Of a stretch of 64,000 nt of DNA, positions 19,559 through 27,966 are shown one piece after another. Position 1 is the first letter of the stretch. Each line of letters opens with the position of its first letter. The stretch covers positions 248,001 to 312,000 of the forward strand of contig JBMOQH010000008.1 in assembly GCA_049322795.1 (NCBI GenBank), read 5' to 3'. The stretch comes from Immundisolibacter sp049322795. Its GTDB lineage: Bacteria > Pseudomonadota > Gammaproteobacteria > Immundisolibacterales > Immundisolibacteraceae. The notes under the pieces are model-generated. The model ran no database searches. It was not told the DNA's origin and worked only from the letters and a program-made list of their open reading frames with translations. The position numbers and the translations under genes were made by a program.

Positions 19559-20251
19559 CTAGCAGGCCTCGGCCGCGCCCGTGCCTGCGGTCGAGCGCAG
19601 CGTGATGCGGCCCCACCCGCGCTCGGTGGCCAGCCGGGTGAGCTGCACATCCGCGTCCACGGCGACCGGCACCTCGACCTGTTCGAGCAGCGGCAGGTCG
19701 TTGTGGGAGTCGCTGTAAAAGTAGCGGTATGCGCCCTCATAGCCGTAACGGCTTTGCCAGCGCTGCAGGCAGGCGACCTTGCCGGCGTGAAAGCATGGCG
19801 GGTCGAGCGCCCGGCCGGTGAAACCCCTGCCGTCCCGTTCGGGCTCCGTGGCAATCAGCGCCGGTACGCCGAGCAGCCCGGCGATGGGCCCGGTCACGAA
19901 GCGGTTGGTCGCCGTGATGATGGCCACCAGGTGCCCTTCGCGGCGATGGCGCTCGATCAATGCCTGTGCCCCCGGCGCCACGCGAGGGGCGATCCATTCG
20001 GCCACGAAGCCTGCCCGCAGGTCGAGCAGGCGCGGCAGCGGCAGCTCGCGCAGCGGGCGCAGCGCGAAGGCGAGGAACTCGTGGATGTCGAGGCCGCCGG
20101 CCTTGTAAAGCTCGTAGTAACGGGCGTTCTCGGCCTCGTAGGCAGGGCCGTCGACCAGGCCCGCGTCGGCCAGACAACGGCCCCACAGGTAGTCGCTGTC
20201 GTCGGTCAGCAGGGTGTTGTCGAGATCGAAAAGGGCAAGCGTGCGGGCCAT
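19559..20251 (-). CDS. HAD-superfamily IB phosphatase (SerB-like)
   Basis: A 230-residue haloacid-dehalogenase-fold hydrolase. The catalytic motif FDLDNTLL is at residues 8-15, motif II is ITATN near residue 115 and motif IV is DSHNDLPLLE near residue 185. The family (IB, phosphoserine-phosphatase-like) includes enzymes acting on phosphoserine and various phospholipid or nucleotide intermediates; the substrate cannot be read from sequence. It is divergent from rppH. Confidence 0.75.
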   Translation of the reverse strand: MARTLALFDLDNTLLTDDSDYLWGRCLADAGLVDGPAYEAENARYYELYKAGGLDIHEFLAFALRPLRELPLPRLLDLRAGFVAEWIAPRVAPGAQALIERHRREGHLVAIITATNRFVTGPIAGLLGVPALIATEPERDGRGFTGRALDPPCFHAGKVACLQRWQSRYGYEGAYRYFYSDSHNDLPLLEQVEVPVAVDADVQLTRLATERGWGRITLRSTAGTGAAEAC

Positions 20252-20277
20252 GTGCGGCCGTTCCCGGGGAGGCTGCG

Positions 20278-20286
20278 TGCTAACAT
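20278..20286 (+). promoter_or_regulatory. candidate extended -10 promoter for rppH operon
   Basis: TGC-TAACAT, 80 bases upstream of the rppH ATG in the divergent gap with the HAD phosphatase. No clear -35 element. Inferred from sequence. Confidence 0.35.
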
Positions 20287-20366
20287 CGGCCTCCAGTTTA
20301 CAGCGCGCGGACGCCGCGTTCGCGGCAGTTGCAGCGCGTGCGGCAGCGGCTTCAAGGACCGTCCCG

Positions 20367-20870
20367 ATGATCGATGCGGAAGGCTTTCGAGCAAACGTCG
20401 GCATCATCCTGGTGAACGATGCCGGGCACGTTTTTTGGGGGCGGCGCGTCGGCCAGAACGCCTGGCAGTTTCCACAGGGCGGCATCAAGCACCACGAGAC
20501 GCCGGAGCAGGCGCTGTTCCGCGAGCTGCACGAGGAGGTCGGCCTCACCCGTGAGGACGTGGAGTTGCTCGGTGCCACGCAGGGCTGGCTGCGCTACCTG
20601 ATCCCGCGCCGTTACCTGCGGCGCGACCGACCACCCTGCATCGGTCAGAAGCAGCTGTGGTATCTGCTGCGCCTGACCGCCGGCGAGGAAAACATCCGCC
20701 TGGATGCCGATGGCAGCCCGGAATTCGATGCCTGGCGCTGGGTCGATTACTGGGCGCCGCTGACGCAGATCGTCAATTTCAAGCGCGAGGTCTACCGGTT
20801 GGCGCTCGAAGAGCTGGCCAGCCGGGTGCCACCGCCGGTGGCAGTGCTGCCCGTTCAGCATCGTGCCTGA
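20367..20870 (+). CDS. rppH: RNA 5'-pyrophosphohydrolase
   Basis: A 167-residue Nudix hydrolase. The Nudix box GGIKHHETPEQALFRELHEE lies at residues 38-57, and the N-terminus MIDAEGFRANVGIIL is the RppH signature. It removes pyrophosphate from mRNA 5' ends and so triggers decay. The start was chosen by family alignment; the open frame extends upstream. It overlaps hemX by 8 bases. Confidence 0.93.
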   Translation: MIDAEGFRANVGIILVNDAGHVFWGRRVGQNAWQFPQGGIKHHETPEQALFRELHEEVGLTREDVELLGATQGWLRYLIPRRYLRRDRPPCIGQKQLWYLLRLTAGEENIRLDADGSPEFDAWRWVDYWAPLTQIVNFKREVYRLALEELASRVPPPVAVLPVQHRA

Positions 20871-21879
20871 GCAGACGGAGCAGGGCACAGGCCCTACAGC
20901 GACGGTATCTGTGGCGGATGCACCTGCGCCGGCGGGCAGTCGGCCCAAGGCGCGCTGGGCCGCCCGCGCGGTGCTGGTAGTGCTGCTTGTCGTGCTTGCG
21001 CTGGCCGGTGTCGGCGGGTGGCGGTTCGTGTGGCAGCCGTTGCAGGCGCAACTCGCCGATCACGCGCAGCGCCTCGCCGCGTGCGGGCAGCGTCTCGATG
21101 CCCTCGAAGTCTGGGAAGGCATGGCGAGCGAGGATCTGGCGGCCTTCGAGAGCCGTTTGCGCGCGCTCTCGCAGCGCGTCGACCAGCTTGGCCCGGAGCG
21201 CCTGTCTGCCTGGTCGCTCGCCGAAGCCGACCACCTGCTGCGCAGCGCCGCGCGGGCCACCGCTTTCGATTACGACCCCGTGCGTGCCGCGTTGGCCCTG
21301 CGGCTGGCGAGTGCCACCCTGGGGCCGGTTGCCGGCACCGGCGAGGTGCGCCGCGCGATCGATCGAGCGCGCGCGGCGCTGGAGGAGGCGCGGGTACCGG
21401 ATGTCGGCGCGCTGGGCAGCGAGCTTGTCCATGCAGGCCAGACGCTGCGCTCGGCGGGGCTGCGCGAGCCCGGCGTCGCGCCGATGCCGGTGGCTACGCC
21501 CGGCTGGCGTGGCACGGTCCAGCAGGTTTGGCAGCAGTTGAGCGAAGTCATCGTGGTGCAGCGCACCGGCGCGCCGGTACAGCCGCTGCTGCGGCCGCAG
21601 GAGGCCGAGTATCTGCGCCAGCAACTGGCGCTCAAGTTGACCGCTGCCGAACTGGCGCTGCGGCGACGTGACAGCGACGTCTTTCGGCGTGACATGGCCG
21701 ACCTGCGGGACTGGGCCGAGGCGTACCTCGATACCCGCCCGCCGGAGACCGCCGCTGCGCTCGCCACGCTGACGCGCCTGGCGGACATCGAGCTGCGCCC
21801 GGCGCTACCGGAGTTGTCCGGGCTGGGCGGACAGCTGGACGCGTTGCGTCGCCAAAGCGCGACGGACCGCACCCCATGA
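20863..21879 (+). CDS. hemX: HemX-like inner-membrane protein
   Basis: A 338-residue protein. After a proline/alanine-rich cytoplasmic tail there is one membrane helix (residues about 33-53, AVLVVLLVVLALAGVGGW), then a helical periplasmic domain with heptad-like repeats (LADHAQRLAACGQRLDALE) and the conserved ADHLLRSAAR segment. It belongs to the HemX family, once annotated as uroporphyrinogen methyltransferase but lacking that domain. A GTG start inside the end of rppH couples translation. The role in haem synthesis is inferred from family context; hemC and hemD are not adjacent. Confidence 0.8.
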   Translation: MPEQTEQGTGPTATVSVADAPAPAGSRPKARWAARAVLVVLLVVLALAGVGGWRFVWQPLQAQLADHAQRLAACGQRLDALEVWEGMASEDLAAFESRLRALSQRVDQLGPERLSAWSLAEADHLLRSAARATAFDYDPVRAALALRLASATLGPVAGTGEVRRAIDRARAALEEARVPDVGALGSELVHAGQTLRSAGLREPGVAPMPVATPGWRGTVQQVWQQLSEVIVVQRTGAPVQPLLRPQEAEYLRQQLALKLTAAELALRRRDSDVFRRDMADLRDWAEAYLDTRPPETAAALATLTRLADIELRPALPELSGLGGQLDALRRQSATDRTP

Positions 21880-23138
21880 GGCGTTTGCTGTGGCTGCTGC
21901 TGGCCGCCGCAGCGGGCGTGCTGGTGGCCAGCCAAGTGGCCGGGCACCCCGGTTATGTGCTGCTGGCCTGGGGCGACTGGCGGGTCGAGATCCGCAGCCT
22001 GCTGGCGGCGCTGTTGCTGGCCGGGACATTGTTTTATCTGCTGCACTGGCTGCTCGGTAGCGCCGCCCGCGCGCGCCAGGCCTTGTGGCGGCGAGCCGTG
22101 CAGCGGCGTCTGCGCCGCCGTGAACAGTCCGAGAGCGATCTGGCAGGCGGTGTACTCGCGCTGCTCGACGGCCGCTACCCGCAGGCAGAGAAGCTGCTCC
22201 AGCGCAGCCGCCGCGCGGCTGGGGCACCGGTGTTGCAGGCGCTGGCTTTGGCGCACCTGGCGAAACTGCGCGGGGAATCGGCCCGCCGCGAGCGCGAATT
22301 CGCCGCTGCCCGCGCTGCGGCGCCACAGGCGCTGCAGGTGATCACCCAGCTGCAGGCGCAGGCGCAGCTCGATGCCGGTGACATGGCGGCGGCGGCGCTT
22401 ACGCTCAAGGGCGCCGCCGAGCACAGCAGCCCGCGCCTGCTGAAGCTGGAGGCGCGTCTGGCGCGTGCCCGCGGTGACTGGCAGACCTTGCAGGATCTGT
22501 TGCCGCGCCTGCGCCGCGCCGGGATGATCGACGCCGCGCGGGCCGCCACCGAGGAAGTCGCCATCGCCTGCGCCCGACTGGCGGCCAGCGAGCTGCCCGA
22601 CCTGCTGTGGCCGCAGCTGTCGCGCCGCTTGCGCCGCGAGCCGGCGGTCCGCCTTGCCTACGCGCTCGCCCTGCGCCGGGTCGGACAGGACGACACGGCA
22701 CAGAACCTGCTCGGCGAACTGCTGCGTGACAACTGGGACGCGGCGGCCGTCGACGCGTTTGGCCGATATGCCGGGAGCGATCCACAGCGCCAGCTGGCGC
22801 TGGCCGAGGGCTGGCTGGCGGCTCGCACGGACGACCCGGCCCTGCTGCTGGCGCTCGGCCGTCTGGCCTGGCGCGTGCGCTTGTGGGCCAAGGCGCAGAC
22901 CTACCTCGAGAGCAGCCTGCGCCTGGCGCCAAGTGCCGTGGGCCATCTCGAATTGGGGCAGTTGCTCGACGAAATCGGCAAGCGCGAAACGGCGGCCGAT
23001 CACTACCGGGCCGGCTTGCATCTGGCGCTCGCCCCCACCGCACACGCGCCTGGTGGGTCGGGCGCGCCGGCCCTCGCCTTGACAGGTGCGCCACCGGATG
23101 CCGATGATCGCGGCCAGTTGATGCCGCGTGAGGCCTGA
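21876..23138 (+). CDS. hemY: HemY-like tetratricopeptide inner-membrane protein
   Basis: A 420-residue protein with two N-terminal membrane helices (residues 3-20 and about 40-60) followed by a long TPR-like alpha-helical domain. The N-terminal HemY motif WGDWRVEIR is visible. It starts inside the stop of hemX (ATGA). HemY proteins accompany HemX in proteobacteria and are linked to late haem synthesis, but their biochemical function is not settled. Confidence 0.8.
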   Translation: MRRLLWLLLAAAAGVLVASQVAGHPGYVLLAWGDWRVEIRSLLAALLLAGTLFYLLHWLLGSAARARQALWRRAVQRRLRRREQSESDLAGGVLALLDGRYPQAEKLLQRSRRAAGAPVLQALALAHLAKLRGESARREREFAAARAAAPQALQVITQLQAQAQLDAGDMAAAALTLKGAAEHSSPRLLKLEARLARARGDWQTLQDLLPRLRRAGMIDAARAATEEVAIACARLAASELPDLLWPQLSRRLRREPAVRLAYALALRRVGQDDTAQNLLGELLRDNWDAAAVDAFGRYAGSDPQRQLALAEGWLAARTDDPALLLALGRLAWRVRLWAKAQTYLESSLRLAPSAVGHLELGQLLDEIGKRETAADHYRAGLHLALAPTAHAPGGSGAPALALTGAPPDADDRGQLMPREA

Positions 23139-23144
23139 CGCCGC

Positions 23145-24410
23145 TTGGACGACGTTCCTTTAGTACTGCTGTTCGCAGTACTGATGTTGCTGATTGTCTT
23201 GTCAGCGATCTTCTCCGGCAGCGAGACCGCGCTGATGGCGGTCAATCGCTACCGTCTGCGGCATCTGTCGCGCATTGGTCACGCCGGCGCCCGACGGGTG
23301 GAAAAGCTGCTGAGTCAGCCCGATCGTCTGATCGGCCTGGTACTGCTGTGCAACAATTTCGTCAACATTCTGGCGTCCTCGATCGCCACGGTGATCGCGC
23401 TGCGGCTGTGGGGCGAGGCGGGCATCGCCATTGGGGCGGCACTGCTGACGGTGGTGTTGCTGGTGTTCAGCGAGGTCACTCCGAAAACCCTGGCGGCGCT
23501 GCACCCGCAGCGCCTCGCCTTCGTCGCCGGCTATTACCTATCGGTGCTGCTGACGGTCCTGCTGCCCTTGGTGCTGGCAGTCAACGTCGTGTCGAATGGT
23601 CTGCTGCGCCTGTTGGGTGTGCGACTGAAGGACGGCGACCAGGACACGCTGGGCCGGGAAGAGCTGCGCACTGTGTTGTTCGAGGCGGGGCATCACTTCT
23701 CGCCTCGCCATCGCGGCATGCTGCTGCGCATTCTCGATCTCGAGAGCGTGGTGGTCGAGGACGTCATGGTGCACCGCAACGAGGTGCGGTACATCGATCT
23801 CGACGACAGCTGGGCGGATATCCTGACCCAGCTGCGCGGCAGCCTGCACACGCGCGTACCGGTGTGCCGGGGTTCGCTGGACCAGGTGCTTGGCATCCTG
23901 CATCTGCGGCGCGTCACGCACCTGCTGGGGGATGACGGCTTCGATCTGACGCGCCTGCAGACGCTGCTGCAGGAGCCCTATTACGTGCCCGAGGGCACCG
24001 CGCTCACGCAGCAGCTGTTACGGTTTCAGTCCGGCCACGAGCGCCTGGCGCTGGTCGTCAACGAGTACGGCGACACGGTTGGCCTGGTGACGGTCGAGGA
24101 CATCCTGGGCGAGATCATCGGCGAGTTCAACGACACCCAGGCGGCGGGCAAGACCGATGTCCATCCGCAAGCGGACGGTTCGTGTCTGGTGGCCGGCGGC
24201 GCGAGCGTGCGCGAACTGAACCGCACCATGGGCTGGGACCTGCCGCTGACCGAGGCCAAGACGCTCAACGGTGCCATCCTCGAGCATTTGGAAGATATTC
24301 CTACCCCCGCCACCAGCCTGCTGCTGGGCGACTACCCGGTCGAGATCGTGCAGACGCAGGGCAACGTCGTGCGCGTGGCGCGCATCGGGGCCAAGCTGAA
24401 GCGCGGCTGA
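23145..24410 (+). CDS. corB: CNNM/CorB-type transporter (DUF21-CBS-CorC)
   Basis: A 421-residue membrane protein: DUF21/CNNM transmembrane domain (residues 1 to about 185, with the conserved SGSETALMAVNRYRLRHL), a CBS pair (about 200-330, motif GDTVGLVTVEDILGEIIGE) and a C-terminal CorC/HlyC domain. Family members act in Mg2+ homeostasis (CorB/YfjD). TTG start 6 bases after hemY, so probably in the rppH-hemX-hemY transcription unit. Confidence 0.85.
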   Translation: MDDVPLVLLFAVLMLLIVLSAIFSGSETALMAVNRYRLRHLSRIGHAGARRVEKLLSQPDRLIGLVLLCNNFVNILASSIATVIALRLWGEAGIAIGAALLTVVLLVFSEVTPKTLAALHPQRLAFVAGYYLSVLLTVLLPLVLAVNVVSNGLLRLLGVRLKDGDQDTLGREELRTVLFEAGHHFSPRHRGMLLRILDLESVVVEDVMVHRNEVRYIDLDDSWADILTQLRGSLHTRVPVCRGSLDQVLGILHLRRVTHLLGDDGFDLTRLQTLLQEPYYVPEGTALTQQLLRFQSGHERLALVVNEYGDTVGLVTVEDILGEIIGEFNDTQAAGKTDVHPQADGSCLVAGGASVRELNRTMGWDLPLTEAKTLNGAILEHLEDIPTPATSLLLGDYPVEIVQTQGNVVRVARIGAKLKRG

Positions 24411-24476
24411 GGCCGGCGTTTCGAAGTCGGAGAGTCACCTTTGAAGAGGGCGATACGCCCCGCAGGAGGAAGGAGC

Positions 24477-24932
24477 ATGCACCTGATACCCCTGATGCGG
24501 TTCAACGTCGACGTGGCCGCCCCGATCGCTGTCGGGCCCACGCCGGGCGGGCAACGGATGATTGCCAACATCACCGGCGGCAGCTTCGACGGCGAGCGCC
24601 TCGCCGGGCGCGTCCACGCCAGCGGCGCCGACTGGATCCGCGTCGACCAGGACGGCATGGGCCACGTGGACGTGCGCATCGTGCTCGAAACCCGCGACGG
24701 CGCGAACATCTACGTGACCTATGGCGGTCTTCTGGAGATGAATGCCCGTTTTGGTGAAGCGGTCGCCCGCGGCGGCGAGACGCGCATCGGCGAGCTGTAC
24801 CTGGTGACGCAGCTGCGCTTCGAGACCGGCGACGCGCGTTACCGGTGGCTGAACCACACGCTCGGCGTGGGCGAGGGCCGGGTGGTGCCAGGCGGCATCG
24901 AGTACCAGGTGTACGAACTCGCGCCGGCCTGA
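24477..24932 (+). CDS. DUF3237 family protein
   Basis: A 151-residue soluble protein of the DUF3237 family, recognisable from the pattern NITGGSFDGERLAGRV, GADWIRVDQDG and IYVTYGGLLEM. The function of the family is unknown; it forms a small beta-barrel. The ATG is preceded by AGGAGGAAGGAGC. A short GGGCG-ata-CGCCC hairpin at 24448-24460 lies just before the ribosome-binding site. It follows corB by 66 bases and is convergent with the ApbE cluster. Confidence 0.75.
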   Translation: MHLIPLMRFNVDVAAPIAVGPTPGGQRMIANITGGSFDGERLAGRVHASGADWIRVDQDGMGHVDVRIVLETRDGANIYVTYGGLLEMNARFGEAVARGGETRIGELYLVTQLRFETGDARYRWLNHTLGVGEGRVVPGGIEYQVYELAPA

Positions 24933-24970
24933 GGGGCGTTCGCCGGGCGAGCCGCTGCCGTGGGCGGTGG

Positions 24971-25465
24971 TCAGACGCCGGGAGGGTGCGGTGTGGCGCG
25001 CTCCTGCTGCCGCCGGTTGCGGCGCGCGCCGACGATGTGAGACAGCAGCAGCACCGGCAGGGCCAGGCCGAGCGCCCAGTGGCTGATGGAGAGCCAGCCG
25101 CGCAGGGCGTCGGCGGCGACGTAGTAGAGCGCCCAGCCACCCAGGGCCAGCGCGGCGCAGGCGATCAGCAGGGCAAGACCGCTCGTCCGCCGCAGGCGCG
25201 GTCGCCAGGCCGGCCACACGTGCGCCGGCAGCAGCGCCCCGACACCGACCAGCGCCGGCAAGGCGAGCAGACCGTGCAGGCGCATCAGCCACGCTTCGAG
25301 CGGGTGGTGCTCGGGGCCGAAGGCCCCTTCCACACGAACCCAGGTGTGCAGCACCAGCCACGCCGCGCCGGTGGCCAGCAACAGCAGGCACAGCGCGTAC
25401 ACGGCGTGGCGGCTGTGGGGCCCGAGGCGCGGCCCGAGCACCAGGTAGCGTGGGCCGGGTTTCAT
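24971..25465 (-). CDS. small four-helix membrane protein, possible b-haem protein
   Basis: A 164-residue protein with four predicted membrane helices (about 21-40, 63-83, 95-115, 128-146). Histidines sit in helix 2 (H64, H82) and helix 4 (H129, H143), the spacing expected for b-haem ligands or a metal site. No family was recognised with confidence. The start overlaps the apbE stop (ATGA), and the gene is the last of a three-gene unit with an FMN-binding protein and its flavin transferase. An electron-carrier role is an inference from that context. Confidence 0.6.
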   Translation of the reverse strand: MKPGPRYLVLGPRLGPHSRHAVYALCLLLLATGAAWLVLHTWVRVEGAFGPEHHPLEAWLMRLHGLLALPALVGVGALLPAHVWPAWRPRLRRTSGLALLIACAALALGGWALYYVAADALRGWLSISHWALGLALPVLLLSHIVGARRNRRQQERATPHPPGV

Positions 25466-26337
25466 GCCGCGGGCACGACGAGCGCCCGGGCGCGCAGGCG
25501 GCGCAGGACGGGTTCGCAGGCGGCCGGATCGAGCGCCACCGGCTTGGTGAGCGCGTCCGCGTACAGGCACGAGTGCGCCAGTACGGTGACGCTGTCGGCG
25601 CGCGCAAAGGCCTGGCGGCGGCGTGGATCGACCAGCGGCGAGCGCCATCCCGCTGCGCCTTGCTGGCGGGTGTCGGCCACGCAGCTGGTCGCGACGGCGC
25701 CCTCGAGCATTGGCGCCAGCAGGCGCAGGTGGTCCGGCTGCCCCGGGCTGGGCCTGGGGTCGCGCACGCCGATCTGTCGCGGTTCGCGGCCGTAGAAGCG
25801 CAGATCGCCGCCGGCGTTGACGCAGGCCTGCGGCACCCCCGCCCGGCGCAGCGCGGCGATGGCCAGATCCACCGCGTAGCCCTTGGCGATGCCGCCAAGG
25901 TCGATTTGCAGCGGGCGGGCGAACGCCACCGTGCCATCGACGTGGAGCCGGATGTCGCGCCAGTTGCCGCGCGCATTGGCCAGGCTTGGCGGACGCGGCA
26001 GGTAGCGCCAGCGGATCAGCACGGGCGCCACGGTGACATCGAATACGCCATCCGTGAGCGCACTCAGGCGGCAGGCGGCGCCGAGCACGCGCCGCAGGTG
26101 CCCGCTCACCCGCACCGGGCCGGTATGCGCCAGGCGATTCAGGCGCGACAGCTCGCTGTCGGCGTCGTGAAAGCTCATGGCCTGGTGCACGCGCGCCACG
26201 GCGGCAAAGGCGCGCCCTATCGCCCGATTCAGCGGCGTCGGCGCCAGGCCGCTCGCCTCGATGCCGACCAGTGTGCCCAGCCAGGGCTGGGCCCGGCGCA
26301 GCGTGCCGGGCGGCGACAAGCTGACCGGCGCATTCAT
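25462..26337 (-). CDS. apbE: FAD:protein FMN transferase
   Basis: A 291-residue ApbE-family enzyme which attaches FMN covalently to threonine of exported flavoproteins. Visible motifs: LMG-region equivalent PWLGTLVGIEA, MSFHDADSELSRLN near residue 55, DLGGIAKGYAVD near residue 145 and NAGGDLRFYG near residue 169. No cleavable signal is obvious. Overlaps both neighbours by 4 bases. The adjacent FMN-binding protein with an SGAT site is the likely substrate. Confidence 0.85.
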   Translation of the reverse strand: MNAPVSLSPPGTLRRAQPWLGTLVGIEASGLAPTPLNRAIGRAFAAVARVHQAMSFHDADSELSRLNRLAHTGPVRVSGHLRRVLGAACRLSALTDGVFDVTVAPVLIRWRYLPRPPSLANARGNWRDIRLHVDGTVAFARPLQIDLGGIAKGYAVDLAIAALRRAGVPQACVNAGGDLRFYGREPRQIGVRDPRPSPGQPDHLRLLAPMLEGAVATSCVADTRQQGAAGWRSPLVDPRRRQAFARADSVTVLAHSCLYADALTKPVALDPAACEPVLRRLRARALVVPAA

Positions 26338-26882
26338 GGCGTGGCCGTGAGCAGTGCGCGGTGCGTGGCCAGCAGCCGACGCACGCCGTCGGTGAGGTGC
26401 CGGCAGGACAGCGTGGCGCCGCTGATGTTCTGGATGTCCCGCCCGAGCTTGACCGCGTCGTCGGCGTCCTTGCCCAGGAACTGCGCCCGCCAGCGCGGCT
26501 GGCGCACCTGGTAGCCGTGGGTTTCGCGGTAATCGAGGATCTCCACGCCGGCCACCTGGCCGTCCGTGGTGATGCCGACCGCGTAGGTGATCAGCTCGTG
26601 CTTGCCATAGACCTGATCCACGAACACGTGACCGAGCCGCGTGTCGCCGGCCACAGCCCGCCAGGCCTTGGGTTTGCGGTTCACCACCCGGGCGCCGCTG
26701 GCCTGTTCGATCGCCTTTTGCTGTTCAGCGGTGATTTCCAGTGCGGCCGGCTCATACGCGGTGGCGGCCGGGAACAGCACCCGCTGCGCCTGCTCGACGC
26801 TGAGGTACTGCGTGGCCTGAACCACCAGCGGCGCCGCGAGCAGCGGGGCGGCGAGCCACGGGGAGATGAGGGGGCGGGACAT
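26334..26882 (-). CDS. exported FMN-binding domain protein (ApbE substrate)
   Basis: A 182-residue protein with a signal peptide (MSRPLISPWLAAPLLAAPLVVQA) and one FMN-binding domain. The flavinylation motif DIQNISGATLS places the target threonine at T157. Such domains are found in NqrC, RnfG and NosR and carry electrons outside the membrane. The ATG at 26882 is preferred over an in-frame ATG at 26942, because a palindrome and an FNR-like box lie between them. It is divergent from ccmG and translationally coupled to apbE. Confidence 0.8.
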   Translation of the reverse strand: MSRPLISPWLAAPLLAAPLVVQATQYLSVEQAQRVLFPAATAYEPAALEITAEQQKAIEQASGARVVNRKPKAWRAVAGDTRLGHVFVDQVYGKHELITYAVGITTDGQVAGVEILDYRETHGYQVRQPRWRAQFLGKDADDAVKLGRDIQNISGATLSCRHLTDGVRRLLATHRALLTATP

Positions 26883-26902
26883 GGCGGCTATGCTGCCCGT
26901 GA

Positions 26903-26917
26903 TGCGAATGATTCGCA
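26903..26917. promoter_or_regulatory. perfect 7-1-7 palindrome resembling a Fur box
   Basis: TGCGAAT-G-ATTCGCA is a perfect inverted repeat with the 7-1-7 geometry of the Fur consensus TGATAAT-G-ATTATCA, differing at two positions per arm. It sits 20 bases upstream of the FMN-binding protein start in the divergent gap with ccmG. Fur control is possible but unproven. Confidence 0.35.
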
Positions 26918-26928
26918 ACAGTTGGTGC

Positions 26929-26942
26929 TTGACCGGCGTCAA
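26929..26942. promoter_or_regulatory. candidate FNR/FixK/Dnr-family box between FMN-binding gene and ccmG
   Basis: TTGAC-CGGC-GTCAA is a perfect 5-4-5 inverted repeat of the FNR superfamily type. It lies 47 bases upstream of the FMN-binding gene and 113 bases upstream of ccmG. Oxygen- or nitric-oxide-responsive control of a redox operon and of cytochrome c maturation would make sense but is inferred. Confidence 0.45.
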
Positions 26943-27055
26943 TCAGGCGTTCATGGAGCCTGGACGGGGCGCCACCGGGGCGCCGGCCGGCATAATCGCG
27001 ATCCCGGCGGGTCCCGCGCCGGTCCGCTCCTCACCGTATTCGACACAATCCCGGC

Positions 27056-27580
27056 ATGAAACTCTGGCGCCTGTTGCTCCTGCCGATGCTCGTGCTGCTG
27101 CTGGTCGCGCTCGCGCTCGGCCTGCGGCACGATCCGAAGCAGATTCCCTCGCCGCTGGTCGGCAAGCCGCTGCCGTCGATCGCCGGTGAGACGCTGGACG
27201 GCGTGCCGGCGGACCTGGCCAAGGGCGGGCAGGGCGCGCCGATGCTGATCAACGTGTGGGCCTCGTGGTGCGAATCCTGCGCGGTGGAGCATCCGGTGGT
27301 GGTGGCCGGGGCGCGCGAGTTCGGCGACCGGATCGCCTTCATCGGCCTCAACTATCGGGACCGGCGTGAGTTGGGCGCCGCCTGGCTGGCCGAGCGCGGC
27401 AATGCCTACCGCTGGTCGTTCTTCGATCCCGAAGGCCGCGCCGGCATCGAGCTTGGCATTTACGGCGTGCCGGAAACGTTCTTCGTGGGCGCTGACGGCA
27501 CCGTGCTCGCCAAGCACGTGGGGCCGCTCGATGCGGCCGGCTTGCGGGATTACCTCAGACGCCTGTTCGGGATCAGCTGA
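27056..27580 (+). CDS. ccmG: cytochrome c maturation thioredoxin
   Basis: A 174-residue membrane-anchored thioredoxin-fold protein (CcmG/DsbE): N-terminal helix LLLLPMLVLLLVALALGL, active site WASWCESC near residue 70, and the family motifs YGVPETFFVGADG and GLNYRD. It reduces the haem-binding cysteines of apocytochrome c in the periplasm. It overlaps ccmH by one base. The remaining ccm genes (ccmA-F) are not adjacent. Confidence 0.9.
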   Translation: MKLWRLLLLPMLVLLLVALALGLRHDPKQIPSPLVGKPLPSIAGETLDGVPADLAKGGQGAPMLINVWASWCESCAVEHPVVVAGAREFGDRIAFIGLNYRDRRELGAAWLAERGNAYRWSFFDPEGRAGIELGIYGVPETFFVGADGTVLAKHVGPLDAAGLRDYLRRLFGIS

Positions 27581-27966
27581 TGCGTACGTTGTTCATGGCC
27601 TTGTTGCTGCTGGCACCCCTGGCGCGCGCGGATGCGGTCGGCGAAGACCCGCAGCAGCGGCGCATGCTGGAAATCGCCCACAAGCTGCGCTGCGCGGTGT
27701 GCCAGAACCAGTCGGTTGCGGAGTCCAATGCCGAGCTGGCGCAGGACATGCGCCGGCTGATCGGCGAGCAGCTCGCCGCCGGACGCAGCGAGTCGGAGAT
27801 CGTCGACTACTTCCGCGACCGTTACGGTGATTTCGTGCTCATGAGCCCGCCACGGCAGGGCGCCGGCGCGCCGCTGTGGTGGGCGCCGCTGGGAATTCTG
27901 GCGGTGGCCGGTGGCGGGGCCTTCATTTACCTGCGCAAGCGCCTGCGTGACCAGGAGCGCACATGA
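27580..27966 (+). CDS. ccmH: cytochrome c maturation protein CcmH
   Basis: A 128-residue protein with a signal peptide, the redox motif LRCAVCQNQS at about residues 34-43, and a C-terminal membrane helix (LWWAPLGILAVAGGGAFIYL). This is the CcmH thiol-reductant module that hands apocytochrome to the haem lyase. The start overlaps the ccmG stop; the end overlaps ccmI (ATGA). Confidence 0.93.
   Translation: MRTLFMALLLLAPLARADAVGEDPQQRRMLEIAHKLRCAVCQNQSVAESNAELAQDMRRLIGEQLAAGRSESEIVDYFRDRYGDFVLMSPPRQGAGAPLWWAPLGILAVAGGGAFIYLRKRLRDQERT

Noticed and set aside
26882..26942. Longer start (ATG at 26942) for the FMN-binding protein
   Set aside because: It would put a non-hydrophobic MTPVKHQLLRII segment before a good signal peptide and would place the palindrome and FNR-like box inside the coding sequence.
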